64,000 nt of DNA from Flavobacteriaceae bacterium EG-1 (GCF_009649685.1 NZ_WJPK01000003.1:329921-393920), one strand, 5' to 3'. Numbered from the stretch's first letter, positions 38,225 through 46,757 are shown. Numbers and translations: made by a program. The notes: generated from the sequence alone by a model not told the origin.

Positions 38225-38422
38225 ATTATTTGATTATTTACAGGGGGTTAAAATACTAATTTTTTTCAATACACCTATAGTGTTATCTTCAAAATACAAA
38301 TAGCAAACTATTTAATAACATTACTGCTAGGCATTCTAAAAAAGATATTTTGAAATAAAAATCATCAATGATATAACTTTTAGTCAAACTTTTCAAAAAA
38401 TTAGTAAAGAATCTAAAAAAGG

Positions 38423-39703
38423 TTAATCAATTTTTCTTTTTTGAAACCACATATCATTTAATGATAAGCCTAAATTAATTTTAAAATAACTTTCTTCAAT
38501 TAAATCTGCCGAAGTAGTTCCTCTTCTACCGACCTCGAAACCAAGGTTTAAATTAGAAAAGCTTCTACCCAGTGGTAAACCAAATCCAAAAGTTATGCCA
38601 AAATTGTTTATATCAGTATTATTAACCACCATACCAGTATTATCAAGTCGCAAACCAGCTCTATAAGTAACTCTTTTCCAGTAACTTGAAAATGGTCCGG
38701 AATCAGGAATATAAAAACCGCCTAATGCAAAAGTACTTGCATCTTTGTAAACCAAATTATCTAGGGCTAAAAATTCATTCTCAAAAGCACTCATTTCTTG
38801 AAAACTGTATTCTGCCCCTAAAAACCAAGACCTGTGCTTACCGTAACCAATACCTAAGGTTGTTTTAGTTGGAATTTTAATATCCGTATTTTTTAAGACA
38901 AGAGCATTTAAATCAACTTCATAAGTTTCTTCATCGCTTCCATCTACTAAAGAGAAAGATCCTATTTCCTGGGTATTTTCTGAGGTTAAATTCGCTTGAG
39001 TATTTATTCGAATCGATGTTACTAACGTATGTTTATTTTTAAAAGTTGGCGAATAACTTAGCGCATAGTTAAAATCAAACCCATTTACCCTTGACGATTT
39101 TTTATCTTGAACACCTAATTGTAGACCATCCGTACTTTGAATACTTCTACTTTCCAATGTTCCAAAATTTAAATTTGCGGTTACTCCAACACTTAAATCT
39201 TTAGCAAATTCCCATCCTATAGAAAAATATGCTTTATTAAGTCCACCACTACCAGTATATTGATTTGTTAATGTTGAATCGGCAGATACAGACACCAAAT
39301 TATAACCTACTGAAGAAACAGGCATAATACCAAAACCAACTCCAAGCCCCTTTTTAAGGCTAAAACCGATTGCTAAATAATCTAAATTGGTGATATTGTT
39401 ACTTTCCTGAGTGGTATAGCTTTTAAATTGTAGTTGTTTGTATGACAATCCTCCAGTATACGTAGTCATACCAAAATTATCTCCAGCTTGCACTCCCAAT
39501 TGACTATAAGCTGCAGGATTTTGCAAATTAACATGAATACTATCGGCATACATGCCAATACCGCCCATCATTTGATTCTCATAGGTACTCTGAGACCTTA
39601 AATCACCAATGCCAAAATAAGAGTAAGGAGAAACTGAACCATCTTGCGCAAAAACCCCTGTAGCGGCTATTAACGCTATAACAATACCAATTTTTTTAAT
39701 CAT
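38423..39703 (-). CDS. Outer-membrane beta-barrel protein (FadL-like fold)
   Basis: A 426-residue exported protein with a signal peptide ending VFAQD. The start of the mature part (GSVSPYSYFGIGDL, then NPAAYSQLG) resembles FadL/PorV-type Bacteroidota barrels, and the sequence alternates hydrophobic and polar residues with Gly/aromatic-rich strands throughout. Substrate unknown. It abuts coaX directly (no intergenic base), so the two are co-transcribed. Confidence 0.88.
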   Translation of the reverse strand: MIKKIGIVIALIAATGVFAQDGSVSPYSYFGIGDLRSQSTYENQMMGGIGMYADSIHVNLQNPAAYSQLGVQAGDNFGMTTYTGGLSYKQLQFKSYTTQESNNITNLDYLAIGFSLKKGLGVGFGIMPVSSVGYNLVSVSADSTLTNQYTGSGGLNKAYFSIGWEFAKDLSVGVTANLNFGTLESRSIQSTDGLQLGVQDKKSSRVNGFDFNYALSYSPTFKNKHTLVTSIRINTQANLTSENTQEIGSFSLVDGSDEETYEVDLNALVLKNTDIKIPTKTTLGIGYGKHRSWFLGAEYSFQEMSAFENEFLALDNLVYKDASTFALGGFYIPDSGPFSSYWKRVTYRAGLRLDNTGMVVNNTDINNFGITFGFGLPLGRSFSNLNLGFEVGRRGTTSADLIEESYFKINLGLSLNDMWFQKRKID

Positions 39704-40432
39704 TTAATGCTTATTGTATTCCAACAGATAATTCAATCCTTCTAGTAGAAAATTAGGATTCGCAAATATGGGATTTTTTAATCGTTTAGACAAAAATTCA
39801 GCATCACCTCCTGTTAAAATAACTGTTAAATCTCTAAAACGTGATTTATACTGATCTATAATTCCATCTATTTCAGCACACATTCCAATATAAACTCCAC
39901 TATGTATACTTGTTTCTGTAGAATTACCGATAAGGTCTAAAACATCAGTTTTTTCTAAAAGAGGCAATTTAGCAGTTTGATTGTTCAATGCTTTATACCT
40001 CATATTAAGTCCAGGAGAAATTGCTCCACCAAGATATTCACCATAATCATTAACCATATCATAAGTTAAGCAGGTACCAGCGTCCAAAACTAGCGTATTA
40101 CCTTTTGTATTGTGATAGAAAGCAGCTGTAGCTAAAGCAATGCGATCAACACCTAAGGTATTTGGAGTGGCATATGAATTTTTAAAAGGAGTCATTGTTT
40201 TCGAAGACAATTGAATTACTCTACAAAAAACAGCTAAAACAGCAAGTGTTTTTGGTTCAAGATTTCTAACTGAAGCAACCATACCCCATTTTATTTTAGG
40301 GTAAACATCACATATTTCTTTTAAACGTTTGGGCAATCCATGTTCATCTGCAATTTCTTGAAAAACAAGCTGTTTCTTTTCAAAGACTGCAACCTTTATT
40401 GATGTATTTCCTGCATCTAAAACTAAATTCAT
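39704..40432 (-). CDS. coaX: Type III pantothenate kinase
   Basis: Phosphorylates pantothenate, the first step of coenzyme A synthesis. 242 residues of the ASKHA fold. DAGNTSIK (about 6-13) is the phosphate-1 loop, GVDRIALATAA binds pantothenate, DAGTCLTYD is the second ATP loop with the monovalent-cation site, and GGAISPGLNMRYKAL follows. First gene of the minus-strand envelope operon; its upstream side faces tRNA-Phe. Confidence 0.96.
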   Translation of the reverse strand: MNLVLDAGNTSIKVAVFEKKQLVFQEIADEHGLPKRLKEICDVYPKIKWGMVASVRNLEPKTLAVLAVFCRVIQLSSKTMTPFKNSYATPNTLGVDRIALATAAFYHNTKGNTLVLDAGTCLTYDMVNDYGEYLGGAISPGLNMRYKALNNQTAKLPLLEKTDVLDLIGNSTETSIHSGVYIGMCAEIDGIIDQYKSRFRDLTVILTGGDAEFLSKRLKNPIFANPNFLLEGLNYLLEYNKH

Positions 40433-40487
40433 ACTACAAAGTTCGAAAAATGTATTTTAATGAATGCCTTTTTTTTGTGTTTTTTGT

Positions 40488-40517
40488 TTGTAGTTCCTTT
40501 TTTTGAAATTATATTTG
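40488..40517 (+). promoter_or_regulatory. Promoter of tRNA-Phe
   Basis: A textbook Bacteroidetes promoter: TTG (40488-40490), a 19-nt spacer, then TATATTTG (40510-40517). Transcription would start about 15 nt before the tRNA. Confidence 0.75.
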
Positions 40518-40537
40518 CCACCGCTTTAAGAAAGCAT

Positions 40538-40610
40538 GGTGCCTTAGCTCAGTTGGTAGAGCAATGGACTGAAAATCCATGTGTCCCTGGTTCGATTCCT
40601 GGAGGCACCA
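40538..40610 (+). tRNA. tRNA-Phe (GAA anticodon)
   Basis: A full cloverleaf is visible. The acceptor stem is GGTGCCT / AGGCACC with discriminator A at 40610; the D stem is GCTC/GAGC; the anticodon stem is ATGGA/TCCAT around loop CTGAAAA, giving anticodon GAA (40571-40573). The T loop is TTCGATT. The T stem CCTGG/CCTGG has a central U-U mismatch. The 3' CCA is not encoded. It has its own promoter and terminator. Confidence 0.97.
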
Positions 40611-40613
40611 CAT

Positions 40614-40640
40614 AAAAACCCCGCAATAGCGGGGTTTTTT
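40614..40640 (+). terminator. Intrinsic terminator of tRNA-Phe
   Basis: An 11-bp stem (AAAAACCCCGC / GCGGGGTTTTT) with an AATA loop and a T-run. Confidence 0.92.
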
Positions 40641-40642
40641 AG

Positions 40643-41059
40643 TATTTATTTGGCATTACTTTACATTTTTCAGACCAAAAGATTAGACTAATTCTTAACC
40701 ATATTATCCTAAAACGTTGAGATAATTTAATGTTTATCCACCAGCATTATTTTAATTTGGTTGCGACGAAGTTGCAATTGTTTGGGAAATGACACTTAAA
40801 TTCAACTAAAATTCCAAAAGAAAACACATAATCCTTAGTTGTCATTTTTTCATTTCTAATCTTATAGTATACTTATAATTTACTAATCTGTAGTCAACGC
40901 CTTACAAGTTGCCAATATCGTTCATTCATCTTATCCAATTTAGTTTACCGTTTATCTATCAACTCTGTTATTTAACAGAGTTAACAACGCTTCAGCAAAA
41001 AAGTTAGCTCTAAAAATCAATTAGCAACACCTTTGTCCACTAATCCCAAAAAAATTAAT
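40643..41059. other. 417-bp gap between the tRNA terminator and a small membrane-protein gene
   Basis: No convincing open frame on either strand. The only structured element I see is the perfect dyad at 40961-40982. The rest is low-complexity AT-rich DNA and presumably holds the promoter of the small gene that follows; CACCTTTG at 41028-41035 is one base from the -7 consensus. Confidence 0.5.
40961..40982. promoter_or_regulatory. Perfect 10-bp inverted repeat upstream of a microprotein gene
   Basis: AACTCTGTTA and TAACAGAGTT separated by TT. No T-tract follows on either strand, so an operator for a dimeric regulator is more likely than a terminator. It sits about 50 bp before a -7-like CACCTTTG box and 78 bp before the ATG at 41060. 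Confidence 0.45.
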
Positions 41060-41230
41060 ATGAAAACAATTTTACTTATTAAAGAAATCTATGCTGAAGG
41101 ATTTAAAAATCTTGGCAACCTTATAATAAAAAATTTCTTTAAATTTTTTGCTTGGTTCAGCTTTATCATGTTTGTTATTGTTGTTTACGCATTTATTTTT
41201 AGAGTTTCAACCGGATTTCCATTTGATTGA
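41060..41230 (+). CDS. Small single-pass membrane protein (DUF6747-like)
   Basis: A 56-residue protein from the ATG at 41060; the frame extends upstream to a TTG at 41033, but the ATG is the better start. An amphipathic N-terminal part (LLIKEIYAEGFKNLGN) precedes one hydrophobic helix (about 30-48, FAWFSFIMFVIVVYAFIFRV) and a short STGFPFD tail. The conserved-looking AFIFRVSTGF end resembles a flavobacterial family that I recall as DUF6747. Function unknown. It has its own terminator and is probably monocistronic. Confidence 0.8.
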   Translation: MKTILLIKEIYAEGFKNLGNLIIKNFFKFFAWFSFIMFVIVVYAFIFRVSTGFPFD

Positions 41231-41305
41231 AATAAAAGAATAAATAAAGTAGTATACTTCAAATAACATCGAAACATTTTCCTAAATGGAAAATCTTTAA
41301 ATAAC

Positions 41306-41331
41306 AAACCGTAACTTAATCGTTACGGTTT
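41306..41331 (+). terminator. Terminator of the DUF6747-like gene
   Basis: A 10-bp stem (AAACCGTAAC / GTTACGGTTT), loop TTAATC, followed by a T-rich tail. Confidence 0.85.
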
Positions 41332-41462
41332 TATTTTTACATAACATTTAAAATACCAATACTATACAGTAAGGTTATATTGTTTTTAACTACTTAATGA
41401 GCTTACATATTGTCGGGCAATAATTTTATATTAAGAGAATTACGCTATTACTTTGTTTTCAC

Positions 41463-42404
41463 ATGAAACAACAATTTCTATTTATCATATCAATATTCAT
41501 TTTCTTCACTTTTACTCGGACTTATGCTCAATTAAAGAATGAGAAAATTGATCTAATTATAGATGCCGATACCGCAAATGAGGTTGACGATCTTTTTGCT
41601 TTGGCAAGAGCTATTAATGAAACTAAGTTTAATATATTAGGTATCACCTCTGCACAATTCCATACCTCACCTTTAGCTTCAGATTCTTCTGTATATGAAA
41701 GTCAAAAAATAAATGAAGAATTATTAAAATTGATGAACAAAACGAATATTCCTTTACCATTAGGAAGTAATGCACCTTTAACCAACAAAGCTCGTCCTGC
41801 AATTTCAGAAGCTGCGGATTTCATAATTAAAAAAGCGCATAGTATGAAGGGAGATAAGAAATTAAAAGTCGTAATCCTTGGGCCTTGTACCAATTTAGCT
41901 TCAGCAATTATAAAAGACGAAACAATAATACCTAAGATTCAAGTTTATTATATAGGATTTTGGCATGATAAAGACCAGAATAGTTACAATAAAGATGAAT
42001 TTAATTCTAGAAATGACCCGATAGCGGTTGACGTACTGCTAAATTCACCAAATCTAGATTTTTCAGTAATGACGGCAACAACATGTCAACATCTTGTTTT
42101 TGACAAATCGGAGGTCGATAAAAATTTAAAAGGCACAGGCGCTATTTCCGACTATTTGATTAATCGTTGGAATACATATGACAGATGGTGGACAAAAGAA
42201 GACCCTAAGAAACAAAAATGGATTATGTGGGATTTAGCAATTGTAACTGCACTTATACATCCCGAATTGGCAGAAAAGGCTAAATTTATAACTCCTAAAG
42301 AAAATGTACAACGCTCAATAACCATCTATACAAATATTGATGTACCAAAAATGAAAACTGATTTTTGGAAGAGTCTTGCACCTAACAGAGTCAATAAAAA
42401 TTGA
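41463..42404 (+). CDS. Exported nucleoside hydrolase (IUNH family)
   Basis: Cleaves the N-glycosidic bond of nucleosides to free base and (substituted) ribose. 313 residues. A signal peptide (FLFIISIFIFFTFTRTYAQ) sends it to the periplasm, unlike the usual cytosolic enzymes. The Ca-binding aspartate cluster is D34-A-D36...D42-D43 (DADTANEVDDLFAL). ILGPCTNLASAI and a C-terminal MWDLAIVTALIHP give the other conserved region. It begins a tight set with the kinase (3 nt downstream) and the ADP-ribosylglycohydrolase. Substrate not predictable. Confidence 0.93.
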   Translation: MKQQFLFIISIFIFFTFTRTYAQLKNEKIDLIIDADTANEVDDLFALARAINETKFNILGITSAQFHTSPLASDSSVYESQKINEELLKLMNKTNIPLPLGSNAPLTNKARPAISEAADFIIKKAHSMKGDKKLKVVILGPCTNLASAIIKDETIIPKIQVYYIGFWHDKDQNSYNKDEFNSRNDPIAVDVLLNSPNLDFSVMTATTCQHLVFDKSEVDKNLKGTGAISDYLINRWNTYDRWWTKEDPKKQKWIMWDLAIVTALIHPELAEKAKFITPKENVQRSITIYTNIDVPKMKTDFWKSLAPNRVNKN

Positions 42405-42407
42405 TTA

Positions 42408-43379
42408 ATGAAAACTTTTGATCACAGCACAAATATTTCCAAACTACAAGAATATTTGTATGAAAAAAAATGGTTACAAGAGGAAGAAGAGGTTTTAGCC
42501 ACAGAAAAACCTGGTGATGGTAATATGAATGTCGTTTTACGAGTTAAAACCAATCAACGTTCTTTTATATTAAAACAATCTCGTCCTTTTGTTCAAAAAT
42601 ATCAACAGATTGCAGCCCCAATAGAACGATTAATAGTTGAACACCAATTTTATAAAAATCTAGAAAACAGTGCATTAAATGCACACATGCCTAAAATTTT
42701 AGGCTGCGATATTTCAAATTTCGTGATGCTTTTAGAAGATTTAGGTGATTGTGAAGATATGGTCACCATTTACAACACTCGAGAAATAAATAAAAAGGCA
42801 TTTCAGAAGTTAATATTTATCATCGGACTTGTTCACCGTACAAAAGTGACAGACAATTATCCTGATAATTTAGCAATGCGAGAACTAAATCATCAACATA
42901 TATTTATACTGCCTTTTTTGAAAGATAACGGTTTTTCTTTAGATGACATTCAACAAGGACTTCAAGAATTATCAATACCTTATAAAAACGATAAAGCATT
43001 AAAAAAAGTAATAAAAAAAGTAGGCAAAAAATATTTATCTAAAGGAAAAACTTTACTGCATGGTGATTATTACCCAGGAAGTTGGATGACCGAAAAAAAT
43101 AATCTTTATGTAATAGATCCTGAATTTAGTTTTAGAGGATTTGCTGAATTTGACTTAGGAGTAATGGCTGCACATTTAATAATAGCTACGGGTAAGAAAA
43201 AATATTTAAAACGAATACATTTAAATTATGATGGTAAAATAAATTTTAAATTACTTTCAAAAGTAGCAGGTATAGAAATAATGCGGCGAATTATAGGTTT
43301 AGCACAATTACCAATTGATCGCACTATTGATGAAAAGAAAAAACTCTTAAAAAAAGCTCGAAAAATGATTTTAGTATGA
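42408..43379 (+). CDS. Methylthioribose-kinase-like phosphotransferase
   Basis: A 323-residue cytosolic kinase of the APH/choline-kinase fold. Motifs match S-methyl-5-thioribose kinase better than aminoglycoside kinases: GDGNMNVVLRV nucleotide loop, ILKQ lysine, VMLLEDLGD hinge, H218-G-D220-YYPGSW catalytic loop (compare the family's HGD..xGS) and I-D237-P-E239-FSFRGFAEFDLG metal site. Likely reaction: phosphorylation of a ribose or 5-substituted ribose at C1. It follows a nucleoside hydrolase, which would deliver that sugar. It overlaps the next gene by 4 bp. Confidence 0.85.
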   Translation: MKTFDHSTNISKLQEYLYEKKWLQEEEEVLATEKPGDGNMNVVLRVKTNQRSFILKQSRPFVQKYQQIAAPIERLIVEHQFYKNLENSALNAHMPKILGCDISNFVMLLEDLGDCEDMVTIYNTREINKKAFQKLIFIIGLVHRTKVTDNYPDNLAMRELNHQHIFILPFLKDNGFSLDDIQQGLQELSIPYKNDKALKKVIKKVGKKYLSKGKTLLHGDYYPGSWMTEKNNLYVIDPEFSFRGFAEFDLGVMAAHLIIATGKKKYLKRIHLNYDGKINFKLLSKVAGIEIMRRIIGLAQLPIDRTIDEKKKLLKKARKMILV

Positions 43380-44659
43380 AAATAAAACTAATCATAACTA
43401 GCCTAGCATGTGTCACAATTATTCTTTCATGTAGAGAATCAACAAACAACGTGAGCATACCTTCACCTGTAACTTCGGATTTTATTCCAGATACAATTAA
43501 TTTATCTAAAGAAGATTATTATGATAAAGTACTTGGAGCATTAGTTGGTTCGGCTATAGGAGATGCTATGGGGGCTTCAACCGAAATGTGGGAAAGAAAT
43601 GAAATTCAATTAAAATATGGTTATATAAATGGCCTTACTCCTGCTACACGAGAACAATCACCTGAAGGAACTTGGGATCACAATCTAATTGCCGGAGCTA
43701 CTACAGACGATACCCGTTGGAAATTTTTTATGGTTAAGTATTTTTCAAGTAATCTGGCAGAATTAAATTCAGAAAAATTTTCAAAATTTATAACAGCTTA
43801 CTATGCTTCGCTAACCAAAGAATTAGGTAGTGATGAGATATCGAAAAACCCTGATTTATTAGACAATCAAATTGAAAAAGTAGATTGGATCAAAGAATGG
43901 GCACGCGTTTCGTTAGCTTATCAAAATGGAGACAAAGCCTATCAAAAAGCGCAAAACCGCTTTTATGGAGGTGAAATGTCCTGCGCAGGTCAATTATACA
44001 CCCCTATGTTTGGGCTACTTGCAAAAACGCCAAAAGACGCTTACAATTTGGCTTATGAACATTCAATATTCGACATTGGCTATGCAAAGGATATTTCGGG
44101 CCTTGTGGCTGCAATGACACAAACAGCAATGCGAACTAAGAATATAGATTCAATTTTAAATACCGCAGTTTTTGTTGATCCTTTAGGTTATAAGAGCTCG
44201 AGACTTGTAACTCGCATAAGTCAAAATATTCTCGACGCCTCCCGTCGAACCGTGTTAGTTTCAAGAAAACTGTCAGAAGAGAATGATACAACAATTACTA
44301 AGATGCCTAATGGATTTCCGAATACTAAGAATGAATGGTTACAACAAGACTACTTGTATACTTTTTTAGACAATGATAAGAAGGCTATTGCTTTTCATGC
44401 AGGAGAAATATGGCAAATTATGGTTACTGCAATAGAATTTGGCCAAGGTGACTTTGAAAAGACAATGCAATTTATTGTAAACTACGGACGTGATAATGAT
44501 ACCGTTGCTGCTGTTGCCGGAATGATTCTAGGTGCCAAAGATGGCTTTAACAACTTACCTAAAAATTTAAAAACTAGTGTATTAAAAGTAAGCAAAGAAA
44601 ATATGGGAATAGACTTAGAAGTTTTGGCAGCTGAAATGACCGAAACTGTTTATCGTTAA
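43376..44659 (+). CDS. ADP-ribosylglycohydrolase family lipoprotein
   Basis: 427 residues. A lipoprotein signal (LACVTIILSC, Cys19) places it in the envelope, unusual for this mostly cytosolic family. The ARH fold motifs are present: GALVGSAIGDAMGA (about 55-68), the metal-binding TTDDTRW and the C-terminal GRDNDTVAAVAGMILGA. Members remove ADP-ribose from proteins or hydrolyse related N- and O-glycosides. Coupled to the kinase by an ATGA overlap, so it probably supplies or processes ribosyl compounds outside the inner membrane. Confidence 0.9.
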   Translation: MKIKLIITSLACVTIILSCRESTNNVSIPSPVTSDFIPDTINLSKEDYYDKVLGALVGSAIGDAMGASTEMWERNEIQLKYGYINGLTPATREQSPEGTWDHNLIAGATTDDTRWKFFMVKYFSSNLAELNSEKFSKFITAYYASLTKELGSDEISKNPDLLDNQIEKVDWIKEWARVSLAYQNGDKAYQKAQNRFYGGEMSCAGQLYTPMFGLLAKTPKDAYNLAYEHSIFDIGYAKDISGLVAAMTQTAMRTKNIDSILNTAVFVDPLGYKSSRLVTRISQNILDASRRTVLVSRKLSEENDTTITKMPNGFPNTKNEWLQQDYLYTFLDNDKKAIAFHAGEIWQIMVTAIEFGQGDFEKTMQFIVNYGRDNDTVAAVAGMILGAKDGFNNLPKNLKTSVLKVSKENMGIDLEVLAAEMTETVYR

Positions 44660-44724
44660 TATTACCTTTGCACGATAAAATTCAAACTATACTTTATAGT
44701 ACAATTGTCTCTAAAAAAAGCACC

Positions 44725-45231
44725 TTGAAACAAGCATTATACATTGTATTTATTTTATTTTTCATAGTTCCATCTTTGGCTCAATCTAAAATAGACCGAA
44801 CCTTAAAACAATTGAATAAAGAAAGTATTCCGTATACCTATGTTGATAGTCTAAAAAACAAAAGCAATATTTTTTTACTTGACACCAGAAAAAAAGAAGA
44901 ATTCGATGTAAGTCACCTACAAGATGCTATTTGGGTAGGATATAAAGAATTTGAAATAGATTCGGTATTTACTATAATTCCAGACACAAAAAGTGAAGTT
45001 GTTGTGTATTGTTCCATTGGCGTTCGTTCTGAAGATATTGGTGAAAAACTAAAAAAAGCGGGATATTCAAATGTTAAAAATTTATATGGAGGAATATTTG
45101 AATGGAAGAACGAAGGAAATGTTGTATACGATACGCTTGGCACTAAAACTGAACGGGTACACGCCTTTAATAAACAATGGGGTAAATTATTGACATCTGG
45201 TGAGAAAGTTTACGACAAAAAGAAAAAATAG
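44725..45231 (+). CDS. Exported rhodanese-like protein
   Basis: A single rhodanese domain behind a signal peptide (LKQALYIVFILFFIVPSLAQ). No ATG precedes the signal; TTG at 44725 fits the signal peptide, giving 168 residues, while an earlier TTG at 44668 would add 19. A TACCTTTG box at 44663-44670 overlaps that earlier codon, which favours 44725. The active-site loop is YCSIGVRSED, Cys at the sulfur- (or arsenate/phosphate-) accepting position. Neighbours belong to a nucleoside/sugar transferase group, so a sulfur- or arsenic-chemistry role is possible. Confidence 0.85.
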   Translation: MKQALYIVFILFFIVPSLAQSKIDRTLKQLNKESIPYTYVDSLKNKSNIFLLDTRKKEEFDVSHLQDAIWVGYKEFEIDSVFTIIPDTKSEVVVYCSIGVRSEDIGEKLKKAGYSNVKNLYGGIFEWKNEGNVVYDTLGTKTERVHAFNKQWGKLLTSGEKVYDKKKK

Positions 45232-45327
45232 CTATCAATTTAAGTTAGCTTTTAAAATATAATCATATTGGGAATCATAATAGAAAAGCAGCAAAAACTG
45301 GATACAAAAAGAATCCATTTTAGTTTA

Positions 45328-45945
45328 TTGAACTCCAAAAATTTATTACTCATTTTTACCCGAAACCCAGAGCTAGGTAAATGCAAAACCCGTTTAGCAT
45401 CAAAGGTTGGTGATGAATCGGCTTTAGAAATTTATAAATTTCTACTGAAACATACCGTTGGATTTACACAAAATTTAAACGTTGCAAAACAAGTTTATTA
45501 TTCTGAAGAAATATGGGAAGACGACTTATGGAATTCGCTTTACTTCGATAAAAAATTACAGACGGGAGATGATTTGGGAGCAAGAATGGCCAATGCATTT
45601 CAAGATGGATTTACATCAGGTTTTGAAAAAATAATCGTTATAGGTAGTGATATGTATGATTTGAGGCAAGATGATATCGAATCAGCATTTTCAACTTTAG
45701 ATAAAAACGATTTTGTAATCGGACCTGCTGCTGATGGAGGTTATTATTTACTGGGCATGAAAAAATTCAATTCAAAACTATTTCAAAATAAAAAATGGGG
45801 GTCAGCAACTGTTTTTAAAGATTCTTTAAATGATCTAGTAAATGAAAAATTAACTTTATTAGATATAAGAAACGACATTGACCTTTATGAAGACATTGAG
45901 AATAATGAGGTTTTTTATCCTTTTATTAAACATATGAAAGCATGA
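45328..45945 (+). CDS. TIGR04282-type transferase (DUF2064)
   Basis: A GT-A/nucleotidyltransferase-like fold, about 205 residues from TTG at 45328; another TTG at 45268 would add 20 residues. No ATG is available. Motifs: LLIFTRNPELGKCKTRLA at the N-terminus, GDDLGARMANAF, IVIGSDMYDLR and GPAADGGYYLLGM. The family was defined by its association with radical SAM/selenodomain and arsenosugar loci together with TIGR04283 proteins, one of which is encoded 1.6 kb downstream. It is coupled to the nucleoside phosphorylase gene by an ATGA overlap. Biochemical reaction not established; sugar-phosphate activation is an inference. Confidence 0.88.
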   Translation: MNSKNLLLIFTRNPELGKCKTRLASKVGDESALEIYKFLLKHTVGFTQNLNVAKQVYYSEEIWEDDLWNSLYFDKKLQTGDDLGARMANAFQDGFTSGFEKIIVIGSDMYDLRQDDIESAFSTLDKNDFVIGPAADGGYYLLGMKKFNSKLFQNKKWGSATVFKDSLNDLVNEKLTLLDIRNDIDLYEDIENNEVFYPFIKHMKA

Positions 45946-46757
45946 CTCAAAAACAATTAGACGAATCAGTTGCCTATTTAAAAGACAAAGGTTTTAACAA
46001 CCCAGAGGTAGGTATTGTTTTAGGAACAGGTTTAGGTAATTTGGTTAACATTATTGAAAATCCAATTGCCGCACATTACAATCAAATTCCATTTTTTCCT
46101 CTTGCTACCGTTGAATTTCATTCAGGCCAACTAATATTTGGCACTATTGAAAATAAAAAAGTTGTAGTAATGCAAGGACGTTTTCATTTATATGAAGGCT
46201 ACGACTTTCAGGTTATCACCTACCCTATTCGCATTATGCATCAATTAGGCATTAAAAAATTGTTCATTTCGAATGCCGCTGGAGCTATAAACCTAGATTT
46301 CAAAAAAGGTGATATTATGCTTATTGAAGATCACATCAATTTACAAGGTGGCTCCCCTTTAGCATTTAAAAATGTTGCACAATTTGGAGAACGATTTGTA
46401 GACATGATGGAACCTTACGATATAGAAATGCGTAAAAAATTAATAGCAATAGCCGAAAAAGAAGGAATTAACTTAAAAACTGGTGTGTATGCTTCAGTTT
46501 TAGGTCCCCAGCTAGAAACCAAAGCGGAGTATCGAATGTTAAAAATAATTGGGTCAGATGCCGTAGGAATGAGCACGGTACCCGAAGTAATAGTTGCTAA
46601 CCATTTAAAATTACCTATAGTAGCTGTATCTGTTCTTACTGATGAGTGTGACCCTGATAATCTTCAACCTGCCAAAATTGACGAAATCATCAGAATTGCT
46701 GAAGAAACGGAACCAAAAATGATAAAACTATTCAGTGAGCTTATAAAATTAATTTAA
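45942..46757 (+). CDS. Purine nucleoside phosphorylase (trimeric class), Asp-243 type
   Basis: Phosphorolyses purine nucleosides to base plus sugar-1-phosphate. 271 residues, cytosolic. Class motifs: VLGTGLGNL phosphate loop, VVMQGRFHLYEGY, SNAAGAINL, GPQLETKAEYRML and GMSTVPEVIVANH. The purine-contact Glu is Glu192. The specificity residue 42 positions later is Asp234 (LTDECD), whereas 6-oxopurine enzymes such as human PNP have Asn243 after Glu201 at exactly the same spacing. Asp there favours 6-aminopurines, so adenosine-like or 5'-modified adenosine substrates are predicted. Confidence 0.94.
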   Translation: MTQKQLDESVAYLKDKGFNNPEVGIVLGTGLGNLVNIIENPIAAHYNQIPFFPLATVEFHSGQLIFGTIENKKVVVMQGRFHLYEGYDFQVITYPIRIMHQLGIKKLFISNAAGAINLDFKKGDIMLIEDHINLQGGSPLAFKNVAQFGERFVDMMEPYDIEMRKKLIAIAEKEGINLKTGVYASVLGPQLETKAEYRMLKIIGSDAVGMSTVPEVIVANHLKLPIVAVSVLTDECDPDNLQPAKIDEIIRIAEETEPKMIKLFSELIKLI

